A stretch of 64,000 nucleotides of DNA. Origin: Anaerolineae bacterium. Lineage in GTDB: Bacteria > Chloroflexota > Anaerolineae > DUEN01. The translations under genes and the position numbers were made by a program. The notes beneath the pieces are model-generated. The model searched no databases and was not told where the DNA came from. It was given only the letters and a program-made list of their open reading frames with translations. The DNA lies in contig JANXBS010000001.1 of the NCBI GenBank assembly GCA_025060615.1, forward strand, positions 157,577 to 221,576, written 5' to 3'. Shown piece after piece: positions 8,474 through 17,682 of this stretch. Position 1 is the stretch's first letter; the number at the start of each line of letters is the position of its first letter.

Positions 8474-9403
8474 ATGGCTAAAGCGCTAACAGCTCGCCCC
8501 ATGCTTGCCAGGCCGCCCAAACCGTTATGGAAGCAGGTAGCTGAGCACTGGGTGGACTACCTCTTCATTGCGCCCTTTTTCGTGAGCTTCGCCATCTTCG
8601 GCCTTTACCCCTTGCTCTGGGCCTTTCAGCTCAGTTTCAGCAAATGGCGTGGCTTTGGTCCGATGACCTTCGTTGGACTTGACAATTATCGAGCCATGCT
8701 GAGAGACCCGTACATCCTCAAGGCGTTAATTAACACCCTGCAATTCGCCTACATCCTCCTGCCCACCGGCATCTTCATCGCCATTGTGTTCGCCGTGATC
8801 CTCAACACCAAGAATCTAGCCGGACGTGGCATCTTTCGCACGCTGTACTTTCTCCCGTACATTACCAGTTCCGTGATCGTGGCGATCGTCTTCTCGCAGT
8901 TGTTCGATGACACCATGGGCTGGGTGAACGCCGGGCTTAAAGCGATTGGGCTGGAGCCGATCAAATGGCTGCGCGGCGACCCCTGGGCGGCTAAGACCGT
9001 GGTGATCCTGCTCACCCACTGGGGCGGGATCGGTTACAATGTTCTGCTGTTCCTAGGCGGATTACAGAGCATCGAGCCTGAGATTTACGAGGCAGCCAAG
9101 ATTGATGGTGCCAGCGAGTGGCAGACATTCTGGCGGATCACCCTGCCGTTGTTGCGTCCGATCATCTTTTTCCTGACCATCATCGCTACCATCGGCCTAA
9201 TGAACATGTTCAACCAGCCGTTTATGCTAACTCGGGGGGGCCCTCGCGGTGAGACAGAGACCCTGATGCTCCGGCTATATGACATCGGCATTCTGCAGGC
9301 TCGCTACGGCGATGCCTCTGCTTTCGGTTTCATGATCGGCCTGTTGGTTATCCTTATCTCGTTAATCCAAATCCGGCTACTACGGCGGCGGTGGATGGGA
9401 TAG
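8474..9403 (+). CDS. Sugar ABC transporter permease (MalF/UgpA type)
   Basis: Inner-membrane permease (309 aa) with about six membrane segments, the first following a cytosolic N-terminus of about 30 residues. The EAA loop that docks the ATPase reads YEAAKIDGASEWQTFWRITL about two thirds along. ATG has a GAGGAGGG Shine-Dalgarno. It pairs with the permease at 9461 and the binding protein at 6982. No ATPase gene lies in the cluster, so a shared MsmK/MalK-like ATPase encoded elsewhere is likely, as is common for this importer class. Confidence 0.93.
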   Translation: MAKALTARPMLARPPKPLWKQVAEHWVDYLFIAPFFVSFAIFGLYPLLWAFQLSFSKWRGFGPMTFVGLDNYRAMLRDPYILKALINTLQFAYILLPTGIFIAIVFAVILNTKNLAGRGIFRTLYFLPYITSSVIVAIVFSQLFDDTMGWVNAGLKAIGLEPIKWLRGDPWAAKTVVILLTHWGGIGYNVLLFLGGLQSIEPEIYEAAKIDGASEWQTFWRITLPLLRPIIFFLTIIATIGLMNMFNQPFMLTRGGPRGETETLMLRLYDIGILQARYGDASAFGFMIGLLVILISLIQIRLLRRRWMG

Positions 9404-9460
9404 TTGATACCTAGCCTCGCATATGAGCTAAACGAGAACGGTGACAGCGAGGAGGTGCCC

Positions 9461-10351
9461 ATGGCTATCACAGCATCCAGCAGGCGAAAACGGCAATGGC
9501 ACATTTTGATTCCTAAGATCATCATCCGCTTTTGGGTCTACGTTTTGTTGGTCATCTTTGCAGTTATCTTCGTTTTTCCCTTTTACACGATGTTCGTGGG
9601 CTCCTTCATGCAGGATTCCGAGCTGTTTTCTCGATATCCGAATCTGTGGCCGAAGCGAGGATTCGATCTGACTAGCTATCGCCAGCTTTTCGCCGAGCTC
9701 AATTACGGACGTCCGCTTTTCAACAGCTTTGTAGTGGCAACCGGACGCATGCTGGGCTCGCTCTTCTTTTGCTCGTTGGCTGGCTTCGCTTTCGCTAAAC
9801 GGCGCTTCCCGGGGCGAGATAAACTGTTCTTCTTTATGCTGACGACGATGATGTTGCCCACCCAAATCACGCTAATCCCTTGGTACCTATTGATGGTCAA
9901 GTACCTTAAGTGGGGAAACACATTCCTGCCGTTGTGGATTCCGGTATGGGCATCCGCGTTTGGTATCTTCCTAATGCGCCAGTTTATTGCCTCTTCCGTG
10001 CCGGATGAAATGCTGGAAGCGGCGACGATTGATGGCGCTTCTGTGTTCGGCATGTTTATTCGCGTGGTCTTGCCGATCATTACGCCGGGGCTTGCCGTGC
10101 TAGCCATTCTCACTTTCGTAGAGGGGTTTAACGATTTTCTAGGACCGCTATTGGTCCTATCTGACTCTCGTATGTTCACGGCACCGCTGGCCCTAGCCAA
10201 CTTTAAAGGCTCGACGATCATTGCACCCCGTTACTCGTTGATGTTCGCCGGCAGCGTGCTAGCCACGGTCCCGCTATTGATCATTTTCTTCGCTTTTCAG
10301 CGCCAGTTGATCTCCGGCATTCTCTCTGGTGCGATCAAAGGTGGCGGATGA
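9461..10351 (+). CDS. Sugar ABC transporter permease (MalG/UgpE type)
   Basis: Second permease (296 aa) of the carbohydrate importer, with about six membrane spans and the EAA motif LEAATIDGASVFGMFIRVVL in the second half. The frame is open from a TTG at 9404, but ATG 9461 is preceded by GAGGAGG at 9449-9455 with ideal spacing, and the residues between them are unlike the family, so 9461 is chosen. The N-terminus is basic (SSRRKRQ). Co-transcribed with the upstream permease. Confidence 0.93.
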   Translation: MAITASSRRKRQWHILIPKIIIRFWVYVLLVIFAVIFVFPFYTMFVGSFMQDSELFSRYPNLWPKRGFDLTSYRQLFAELNYGRPLFNSFVVATGRMLGSLFFCSLAGFAFAKRRFPGRDKLFFFMLTTMMLPTQITLIPWYLLMVKYLKWGNTFLPLWIPVWASAFGIFLMRQFIASSVPDEMLEAATIDGASVFGMFIRVVLPIITPGLAVLAILTFVEGFNDFLGPLLVLSDSRMFTAPLALANFKGSTIIAPRYSLMFAGSVLATVPLLIIFFAFQRQLISGILSGAIKGGG

Positions 10352-10376
10352 TCTCCCGCATTGACAGCTCTACGGA

Positions 10377-10405
10377 TTGATGTTTCATGGCAGTAGTGTT
10401 ATGAT
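10377..10405 (+). promoter_or_regulatory. Candidate sigma-70-type promoter
   Basis: TTGATG, a 17-base spacer, and TATGAT at 10400-10405. The predicted start of transcription is near 10412, about 46 bases before the URO-D-like gene. It suggests that the genes from 10458 onward can be expressed separately from the importer. Confidence 0.55.
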
Positions 10406-10457
10406 ACGCGTACCAGCCTCTCAACCTCAACGAGAGAGCTCAAAGAAGGGTGCCTCT

Positions 10458-11567
10458 ATGCGTCGTTTATCTCCCATGAGGCGATCAAAAGCCAAACCGC
10501 GCGCTGCCTTCATGACGCCGCGCGAGCGCGTCCTGCGCGCTCTGGCCAGACAGGAACCGGATCGCGTCCCCTTTCTCGAGCCGGTTATCGAAGAGCCCGT
10601 CGCGCTGGCGTTGCTGGGACTGCCTCAGCGAGAAGTCCCTATCACAATGGAGTTCGGCGAGCCGGATGCCGATGTGGTCAGCGGGGTCTTATATGACAGC
10701 CCGTTTTATACCCCGCTGGAGTTGGCCAAGGCGCTGGGGGTTGATGGCTTCGGCATGTATCTGTTCGTGCGCCACGAAGGGATCCAGCAGGAGATCGGCG
10801 GACGCCGGATGATCGCCGGGGGGACCATCAAGTCCCAGGCGGATCTAGCGCGCGTTCGTCTTCACGATCCCAACGACCCGGCGATTTACGAGCCATACCG
10901 TCAGTTCGTCGAGCGCTATCGGGATTCTGGGTACGCGCTGTTCACGTTTCTTAACATCGGTTCCGACCCAATGATCCTGGGGATGGGACTGGAGCAGTTT
11001 TCGATCGCCCTGTACGAGGACCCTGGGCTGGTTGCTGAGCTGTTCGATCTCTACACAGACTGGTACGCCTGTGCTGTGCAGCACCTGTGCCAGCTCGACT
11101 TCGATTTCCTCTGGTTCGGTGACGACATCGCCTTCAAAACCGCGCCCTATGTCTCGCCTAAGACCTTTCGCGAGGTGTTCCTCCCTCGTTACCGTAAGGT
11201 CATCGAGCGGGTGACGCTTCCATGGATATTCCATTCCGATGGCAATCTGATGCCGATTATGGACGATCTCCTCTCCCTGGGGATGGCTGGCTTGCATCCC
11301 ATCGAACCTGGGGCATTAGATCTAGCGGAGATGAAGTGCCGTTACGGTGACCGTATCTGCCTGGTTGGGCATATTAGTGTAGATGTATTGAGCCGCGGCA
11401 CGCCAGAGGAGGTGGACCGGTTGGTGGCCGAGGCGATCCAGATCGCAGCACCGGGAGGCGGCTATATCGTCGGCAGCTCTAACAGTATACCGGCATACTG
11501 CAAGCCGGAGAACGTGCGGGCCATGGCCGATGCGGTTAACCGCTATGGATGGTATCCCATACGGTGA
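10458..11567 (+). CDS. Uroporphyrinogen decarboxylase-like (URO-D superfamily) protein
   Basis: TIM-barrel protein (369 aa) of the URO-D superfamily, which includes HemE and corrinoid/thiol methyltransferases such as MtaA and CmuA. It shows MTPRERVLRAL near the start, the FHSDGNL segment at about residue 260 and VGHISVDVLSRGTPEEV, as in the methyltransferase-like branch. It is not a typical HemE: its neighbours are sugar and amino acid enzymes, not haem genes. The ATG at 10458 has a GAAGGG site; a second candidate is ATG 10512, where family similarity starts. Proteins of this branch often sit in sugar clusters with unknown function, so I give none. Confidence 0.8.
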   Translation: MRRLSPMRRSKAKPRAAFMTPRERVLRALARQEPDRVPFLEPVIEEPVALALLGLPQREVPITMEFGEPDADVVSGVLYDSPFYTPLELAKALGVDGFGMYLFVRHEGIQQEIGGRRMIAGGTIKSQADLARVRLHDPNDPAIYEPYRQFVERYRDSGYALFTFLNIGSDPMILGMGLEQFSIALYEDPGLVAELFDLYTDWYACAVQHLCQLDFDFLWFGDDIAFKTAPYVSPKTFREVFLPRYRKVIERVTLPWIFHSDGNLMPIMDDLLSLGMAGLHPIEPGALDLAEMKCRYGDRICLVGHISVDVLSRGTPEEVDRLVAEAIQIAAPGGGYIVGSSNSIPAYCKPENVRAMADAVNRYGWYPIR

Positions 11568-11651
11568 GGAGAGATTGGATCACAAAGGCTCAAAGGCCGT
11601 ACTTACAGCTTCCGATGTGTCACTGCAAAACAGTGAAAGCAGGAAATTGAG

Positions 11652-12671
11652 ATGACGAAAAGTATGCTAGCGGCTTACGTAAAAGCCCCGTTTCAATTTC
11701 AGCTACGGGAAGTGCCCATCCCTCAGGTACGAGACGATTGGGTATTGGTTAAAGTCGCAGCATGTGGCATCTGCGGTACCGACCTCCACGCCGCCCGCTC
11801 CGAGGCCCGCGACTGGCAGCCCTTTGGACATGAGATTGCCGGCATCGTCGTCGAAGTCGGCCGTCATGTCTCTACCGTCAAGGAAGGAGACCGAGTTGTG
11901 TTGGAAAGCGGCTCTTTTTGCGGCCATTGTGATTATTGCCGCAACGGGCGTGTAGACCTATGCAACAAAGCACCCAACTATTGGGCCAACGAAAGTATGG
12001 GCTTCGCCGAGTATATCCTAGCGCCCAAGGAATGTCTGGTCCCCTTTGAGGGATTGGATTTCGAGACGGCCAGTTTGGTCGAGCCGCTCGGGGTATCTCT
12101 CGATATGACCCAAACCGCTGATGTTCAACTGGGTGATGAGGTGTTAGTACTGGGCCTGGGACCTATTGGGTTAATGTCCATCCCGCTAGCCCGGCGGCGG
12201 GGAGCAGCCCGTATCTACGCCGCCGATATATTAGGCGGCAAACGGGCCGAAACCGCTCGGCTACTCGGCGCAGATGAAGTGTACACGATTGCGGAGAAGT
12301 CGCTAACGGATATACCATTTCGCAAAGGAGGAGTAGACCGCGCCCTGGTTTCTGCGCCCCCGCGTGCGTTGCCAAAGGTGATGCAGGTGATGCGCTATGG
12401 TGGCGTCATCTCGTATATCGGCATCGAATATGGCCCAGGTGGCGTGATCAGTTTCGACGCCAATGATTTTCACTTTCGTAAATTACAACTGCGGGCATCT
12501 TTTGCTTCACCTGCCCTCTACTTCCCTCATTGTTTGCAGATGCTGAAGGATGGACAGGTGGATGGCAGAGCGTTGATTTCCCATGTATTCCCCTTAGAGC
12601 GTATTGCGGAGGCCATGATGCTGCTCAGAGATATGCCGGATCAAGCATTGAAAGTCATCATCACAAACTAA
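11652..12671 (+). CDS. Zinc-dependent alcohol/polyol dehydrogenase (MDR family)
   Basis: Medium-chain dehydrogenase (339 aa) related to sorbitol, threonine and galactitol dehydrogenases. Catalytic zinc ligands are visible in CGICGTDLH and FGHEIAG; the structural zinc is supported by CGHCDYCRNGRVDLC. The nucleotide-binding motif is GLGPIG in the second half, with an acidic residue following (YAADILG), suggesting NAD. It is 84 bases after the URO-D-like gene and 12 before the aminotransferase. A likely role is oxidation of a sugar alcohol or hydroxy-acid in the same pathway; the substrate is unknown. Confidence 0.9.
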   Translation: MTKSMLAAYVKAPFQFQLREVPIPQVRDDWVLVKVAACGICGTDLHAARSEARDWQPFGHEIAGIVVEVGRHVSTVKEGDRVVLESGSFCGHCDYCRNGRVDLCNKAPNYWANESMGFAEYILAPKECLVPFEGLDFETASLVEPLGVSLDMTQTADVQLGDEVLVLGLGPIGLMSIPLARRRGAARIYAADILGGKRAETARLLGADEVYTIAEKSLTDIPFRKGGVDRALVSAPPRALPKVMQVMRYGGVISYIGIEYGPGGVISFDANDFHFRKLQLRASFASPALYFPHCLQMLKDGQVDGRALISHVFPLERIAEAMMLLRDMPDQALKVIITN

Positions 12672-12683
12672 AAACCGGAGGCG

Positions 12684-14021
12684 ATGATGGTACCACAAGT
12701 CAAGACAGAAGTACCTGGTCCGCGCTCGCGCGAAATTTGGGCGCGTGAGCAACGGCATATGACCAGCGGCCTGGACAGTTGCACCCTTCTGGCGCCGATC
12801 GCCTTTGAGCGGGGTGAAGGATCCATTGTTTGGGATGTGGATGGCAACAGCTACATTGATTGCGCAGCAGGAGTGCTGACCAACGCGACCGGCCATTGCC
12901 ATCCGAAGGTGGTAGCCGCCTTGCAGGAGCAGGCCGGCAGGTTGTGGCATGTGCACAATTTCCCCACTCCACAGAAGCACGAGCTATGCGAGTTGCTCGC
13001 CAGGAAATTTCCTCCTGGCGTTGACGTGTTCGCCTTCTACAGCGGCGGTACTGAAACAGTAGAGGCCGGTTTGCGCGCAGCTATTTCCTTCACAAAGCGA
13101 TATGAGTTTATTTCGTTCCACCATGCCTATCATGGCCGCAGCTTAGGCAGTCGTAGCCTAGCTATGTGGTGGGGCAAAGGATTCGGTCCCGTCGGCGCTA
13201 ACTTCATCCGCTCACCTTACGCCTACTGTTATCGCTGTCCCTTCGGTTTGACGTATCCGGACTGTGACCTCCGTTGCGCAGAATACTTGGAAGAGGCTAT
13301 CCGCTTCAATAGTTGGGGCTCCATCGCCGGCATCGTCTTTGAGCCGATCCTGGGGGCTGGTGGCGTGGTGATCCCGCCCGACGGTTTTCTTCGACGCATT
13401 ATTGAGATCGTGCGCGCACACGGCGGGCTGATCCTGGTCGACGAAATACTCACAGGGATCGGGCGTACGGGGAAGTTTCTCGCATTAGAGTACTGGGACA
13501 TTCAACCGGACTTGGTATTTGCCGGCAAAGGACTGGGATCGGGATTCCCAGTGATGGTGCTAGGTGGCAAACGGGATATTATGACCCAACCGCCGTTTGG
13601 ATCGGCAGGCGGCGCCTCGACTAGCTTTGGCGGTAACCCGTTAGCCGTAGCCGCTGCCTTGGCGACGTTGCAAGTGATAGACGAAGAAGATTTACTCTCT
13701 CATACCCGGCGTATGGGACAGGTCTTGGCAGAGCGGTTCGCGGCGCTAAAGGATAAACACCCTCTGATCGGCGATGTGCGCGGCTTAGGCCTCCTGTGGG
13801 GGATTGAGTTAGTCAAAGACCACAGGACAAAGGAGCCAGCCGATGAGGAAGGGCGGGTACTTTACCTTGAATGTCTGCGGCGCGGTTTGAAGACAATCAC
13901 ACCGGGTCACTTGACTCGTTTCTCTCCGCCGCTCAATATCTCGCAGGAGTTGTTGGAAACGGCGGTTGCGATCTACGACGAATCGCTGTCGGCGGTGGAA
14001 AAACAGTTTGGCTATATTTAA
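12684..14021 (+). CDS. Class III aminotransferase (PLP-dependent, omega-transaminase type)
   Basis: Fold-type I aminotransferase (445 aa) of the 4-aminobutyrate / ornithine / omega-amino acid group. The PLP Lys lies in FAGKGLGSGFP (about residue 276), and the Asp that contacts the pyridine nitrogen in LILVDEILTGIGRTG. The SGGTETVEAGLRAA segment binds the cofactor phosphate. Two ATGs occur in tandem (12684 and 12687); GGAGG at 12677-12681 fits the second slightly better. Co-transcribed with the alcohol dehydrogenase 12 bases upstream. The pair could convert an amino-alcohol or amino-sugar derivative, but the substrate is not visible. Confidence 0.88.
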   Translation: MMVPQVKTEVPGPRSREIWAREQRHMTSGLDSCTLLAPIAFERGEGSIVWDVDGNSYIDCAAGVLTNATGHCHPKVVAALQEQAGRLWHVHNFPTPQKHELCELLARKFPPGVDVFAFYSGGTETVEAGLRAAISFTKRYEFISFHHAYHGRSLGSRSLAMWWGKGFGPVGANFIRSPYAYCYRCPFGLTYPDCDLRCAEYLEEAIRFNSWGSIAGIVFEPILGAGGVVIPPDGFLRRIIEIVRAHGGLILVDEILTGIGRTGKFLALEYWDIQPDLVFAGKGLGSGFPVMVLGGKRDIMTQPPFGSAGGASTSFGGNPLAVAAALATLQVIDEEDLLSHTRRMGQVLAERFAALKDKHPLIGDVRGLGLLWGIELVKDHRTKEPADEEGRVLYLECLRRGLKTITPGHLTRFSPPLNISQELLETAVAIYDESLSAVEKQFGYI

Positions 14022-14040
14022 GAATGGCGAGGAACACACG

Positions 14041-15348
14041 ATGAGCGCTTTACAGGCAGGCGCGGCGAAAGCCGATATTACGCCCGATTTGGGCCACAAC
14101 CTGGCGGGATGGATTGATACACGTCCGGCCACCCGAAGGGCATCGCCGATCCTGGCGCGCGCGTTGGCGCTGGTCACAGCAGAGACGCAGATAATGATGA
14201 TCACGTGCGACCTGCTGGGAATGGAAGAGGATTTGCGCAAACGGATTGAGAATGCAATTCAGGTGGAATGTGGCATCCCTCCCGAGCATCTTTTCATTCT
14301 CCCTTCCCATAATCATTACGGCCCTAGCGTTTCTGGCAGTTACGCTGATAGCGCCGAGCGCACCTCCCAAGAAACGGCCTATATCGATGCGCTCGTGGGT
14401 AAATTGGTCGCTGCCGCCCGCACAGCTACAAAAAACTTACGGCCCGCGCTTCTGAGCGTTGGTTATGGCCTGGAGACGATCTACTGTCGGAACAGCCGTT
14501 TTTGGCGCAAGGATGGCACGATCAACTGGGTGGGTAAGCGAGACAAAGATTTTGCTAGGGAAAGTGGGCCATTCGATCCGCAGGTCGGCGTGCTGCGTAT
14601 CGCCGACGAGGCAGGAGGTACCATCGCTACGCTCTACAACGTCGCCTGCCATGCCAACGCCGCAGAAGAGGATGGTTTCACCGCTATCTCATGGGATTGG
14701 GTAGGATACGCCTCGCAGACGATCGAGGCCGCTTTGGGAGGAGAGGCGTTCTTTCTCGTGGGAGCATGCGGCAACGTTCATCCTGCCCGCGAAGGGATCG
14801 CACAGGAAATGGGCCGAGAAATCGGGAAGATCGTCGTGGACGCCGCACAACGAGGCCGGCACCTCGCTTCGGCTCCTCTGGAAGTATGGCGACGAGAAAT
14901 TGTGATCCCGGCACGTCAGTTCGATTCGTTCGATCCCCGGCAGATTGAGATGATCTGCTCGCAGATCGAAGAAGAGGAGACTCGTGGCAAGGTTCAGGCG
15001 ATCTTCATGCGCGTTCTGGAGAGTTTGAAGGGCAAAGAGACACCCGATCACGTGAGACCATTGCGCGTCCTTGTGCTGGGAGATCTGGCTATCCTTTTTG
15101 TCCCCGGAGAATGCTTTACCGAGTTCGGTCTAGAGATCAAAAAACGCTCGCCTTTTGCCCATACTTTCGTAGTCGAGTCGCTGGCGGAAAGCCTGGGATA
15201 CATCCCCACTCGCAAAGCGTACGAAGAAGGAGGATATCAAACCGCAGTAGGGGCGCGAATTGCGCCGGGTGGAGGCGAATTGATCATGGAACAGGCCTTG
15301 AATATGCTTGAAGAGATCAAACGCCGAGAGAGTGTTCGTTACCTCTGA
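14041..15348 (+). CDS. Neutral/alkaline ceramidase N-terminal-domain-like protein
   Basis: Protein of 435 residues beginning GAAKADITPDLGHNLAGW, the hallmark of the neutral/alkaline non-lysosomal ceramidase N-terminal family. Candidate metal-site His residues are in LPSHNHYGPSV and NVACHANA, and a GACGNVHP segment follows; this is the family's pattern for a zinc hydrolase. No signal peptide is seen, so it is probably cytosolic and not a secreted ceramidase. The frame is open from 13966, but ATG 14041 has a GAGGA site and avoids overlap with the aminotransferase. Many bacterial relatives sit in sugar clusters and have unknown amidase/hydrolase roles. Confidence 0.8.
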   Translation: MSALQAGAAKADITPDLGHNLAGWIDTRPATRRASPILARALALVTAETQIMMITCDLLGMEEDLRKRIENAIQVECGIPPEHLFILPSHNHYGPSVSGSYADSAERTSQETAYIDALVGKLVAAARTATKNLRPALLSVGYGLETIYCRNSRFWRKDGTINWVGKRDKDFARESGPFDPQVGVLRIADEAGGTIATLYNVACHANAAEEDGFTAISWDWVGYASQTIEAALGGEAFFLVGACGNVHPAREGIAQEMGREIGKIVVDAAQRGRHLASAPLEVWRREIVIPARQFDSFDPRQIEMICSQIEEEETRGKVQAIFMRVLESLKGKETPDHVRPLRVLVLGDLAILFVPGECFTEFGLEIKKRSPFAHTFVVESLAESLGYIPTRKAYEEGGYQTAVGARIAPGGGELIMEQALNMLEEIKRRESVRYL

Positions 15349-15537
15349 GCGAGGAATTGAGGAATGGAATATGGAACTGGGAAGGCAATCGGTTGAGAGG
15401 ATTTCCGCCTTTACCTACGCCATGGCGATTGCCATGCCTGTCTGCTAGCGGGCTTTCCAGCGCTGTACAGGCTCCGTCCATAGATTTCTATACCGTTTCA
15501 CCTTAAGGCCCATCACCAAAAGAAAGGATGATCGCCG

Positions 15538-17553
15538 ATGAGTGAGCTCAAACTCCCCTTTCGTCAAGTTCATTTGGACTTTCACACCTCGCCTCACATT
15601 CCGGACGTGGGCGCGGACTTCGACCCCGACGAGTTCGTGCGCACCCTCAAGCTGGGGCACGTCAACTCGGTCACGGTCTTCGCCAAGTGTCATCATGGGT
15701 ATAGCTACTACCCGACCCGGGTAGGCACGCCTCACCCGCACCTCCGGCGAGACCTGTTGGGCGAGATGATCGAAGCGTGCCACCAGGCCGGCATCCGCGT
15801 CCCCGTCTACACCACCGTCGTCTGGGATGAGCTGGCTTGGGCCACTCATCCCGAATGGCGACAGCTCACCCCTTCTGGCCACATCGCCGGCCCATCTGAT
15901 TCGCCGCTCAAGCCAGGGTGGAAGAACCTGTGTATGAACACTAGCTATGCCGACTATGTCATCGCCCAGATTGAGGAGATCCTGGATCGCTACGACGGCG
16001 ATGGGCTGTTCATTGACATCGTGCGCTATGGGCCGGAAGGGTGCGTCTGCGCCACCTGCCTCCCCCAGATGCTGGAGCAGGGCATAAATCCGGAAGACCC
16101 TCAACAGCTTCGCCGCTTCATGCTGGACGTTGAGCGCCGCTTCGTTGAGCGCACCACCCAGGTCATCCGAGCGAAGAAGCCAGATCAAAGCATCTTCTAT
16201 AACAGCCGCTTGCGCATGAGCTGGGACCCAGAGCTGGGCAATCGCCCTGAGGCTGACCACTTCACGCATTGGGAGATCGAGTCGCTGCCGGGCGGCTTCT
16301 GGGGCTACGATCACTTCCCGATGTACGTCCGCTACTTTCAGACCCTGGGCAAGGAGCTTCTGGCGATGACCGGGCGCTTCCACACAACTTGGGGCGACTT
16401 CGGCGGACTGCGCAACCGGGCCGCGTTGGAATTCGAGTGCTTCCAGGCGTTAGCCCATGGCGCCAAATGCTCCATCGGCGACCAACTCCACCCGCGCGGC
16501 CGGCTCTTCCCCGCCGTCTATCAGCGCATCGGCGAGGTGTATGCCGAAGTTGAGCGGCGCGAGCCCTGGTGCGAGGACACGCAGCCCCTGCCTGACATTG
16601 GCGTCCTCACGGCCAACCCAGGGGTGAGCGAGGCTGGCATCCACGAAAGCGACCGCGGGGCACTGCATGTGCTGGAGCAACTGAAGCACCAATTTCAGTT
16701 TATAGACGCCAGCTGCGACCTCTCGCTTTATCAAGTAGTCATCCTGCCCGACGAAGTGCCGGTGGACGCTGCGCTAGCGGCCAAACTTAAGGCCTACCTG
16801 GCGGCCAACGGCAAGCTGCTCATCACCGGACGCTCCGGCTTGGATGCCTCGACGGGTGACTTCGTCCTGGCGGAGGAGATGGGGGTGCGCTACGCAGGGC
16901 TGGCCGAGTTCACACCCGATTATTTGGTGCTAGAACCAGAGCTGAGCGATGGCATCGAGCCAATGCATCATGTGTGCCGGCTCCCCGGCGTACGGGTGAC
17001 GGCTGAGCCGGGCGCACAGGTGTTGGCTCGTTCCGGCGCGCCCTATTTCAATCGCACCTGGCGTCACTTCTGCTCGCATCAGTACACGCCGATGGACCGA
17101 CCGACGGATGAGCCGGTTATCGTCCAGAAAGGCAGCGTCATCTACGTGGCTCGGCCACTGTTCCGTGAGTACGCCGAGCTGTCCCAGCGTGTCCACAAAC
17201 AGGTGCTGGCTAATTGCCTGAGACGGCTCCTTCCTCGGCCGCGCGTGGGCGAGCACAACCTGCCTAGCACCGCCATTGTCACCGTGCGCCAACAACGGGA
17301 GGACCTGATCGTGCACGTGTTGCATTACGTCCACCAGCGCCGTGGCCGCCATCTGGATGTGGTCGAGGATGCGTTGCCCCTGCACGACGTGATTCTCAGC
17401 ATTCGGGTGGAACGGCCCCCCTCGGCCGTACAGCTCGTCCCAGAGATGCAGCCGGCGACGTGGACGTGGGAAGACGGCTATGTCCGCTTTACCTTGCCGC
17501 GCGTGAACGGTTATCAGATCGTACAGCTCGTTGGCGCAGCAGGCAAGCCATGA
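15538..17553 (+). CDS. GH151-type putative alpha-L-fucosidase (GHL6 + GH42-like trimerisation domains)
   Basis: A 671-residue glycoside hydrolase-like protein. The N-terminal TIM barrel (about 1-340) starts RQVHLDFHTS and contains KCHHGYSYYPT and DGLFIDIVRYG, a GH29-like strand carrying a candidate nucleophile Asp. A glutamine-amidotransferase-like trimerisation domain (about 345-520; VVILPDEVPVD) and a small C-terminal sandwich follow. This GHL6 plus trimerisation layout is that of family GH151, whose characterised member is an alpha-L-fucosidase. FucI directly downstream supports a fucosidase. No signal peptide is seen, so it acts in the cytosol on imported oligosaccharides. A small palindrome CATGGC-GATT-GCCATG lies 5' of the gene at about 15420-15435. 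Confidence 0.8.
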   Translation: MSELKLPFRQVHLDFHTSPHIPDVGADFDPDEFVRTLKLGHVNSVTVFAKCHHGYSYYPTRVGTPHPHLRRDLLGEMIEACHQAGIRVPVYTTVVWDELAWATHPEWRQLTPSGHIAGPSDSPLKPGWKNLCMNTSYADYVIAQIEEILDRYDGDGLFIDIVRYGPEGCVCATCLPQMLEQGINPEDPQQLRRFMLDVERRFVERTTQVIRAKKPDQSIFYNSRLRMSWDPELGNRPEADHFTHWEIESLPGGFWGYDHFPMYVRYFQTLGKELLAMTGRFHTTWGDFGGLRNRAALEFECFQALAHGAKCSIGDQLHPRGRLFPAVYQRIGEVYAEVERREPWCEDTQPLPDIGVLTANPGVSEAGIHESDRGALHVLEQLKHQFQFIDASCDLSLYQVVILPDEVPVDAALAAKLKAYLAANGKLLITGRSGLDASTGDFVLAEEMGVRYAGLAEFTPDYLVLEPELSDGIEPMHHVCRLPGVRVTAEPGAQVLARSGAPYFNRTWRHFCSHQYTPMDRPTDEPVIVQKGSVIYVARPLFREYAELSQRVHKQVLANCLRRLLPRPRVGEHNLPSTAIVTVRQQREDLIVHVLHYVHQRRGRHLDVVEDALPLHDVILSIRVERPPSAVQLVPEMQPATWTWEDGYVRFTLPRVNGYQIVQLVGAAGKP

Positions 17554-17682
17554 ATCAGCGAGGATTGCGGTGAATCATCAAGCCAGGCGATGTTGCGCGC
17601 AAAGTCTGGCGCTTTTACTCCCCCATCTCACGAATAGACCTTGGACTAGTCCATTCCAGACATGGATCAGGAGGATACAGCG

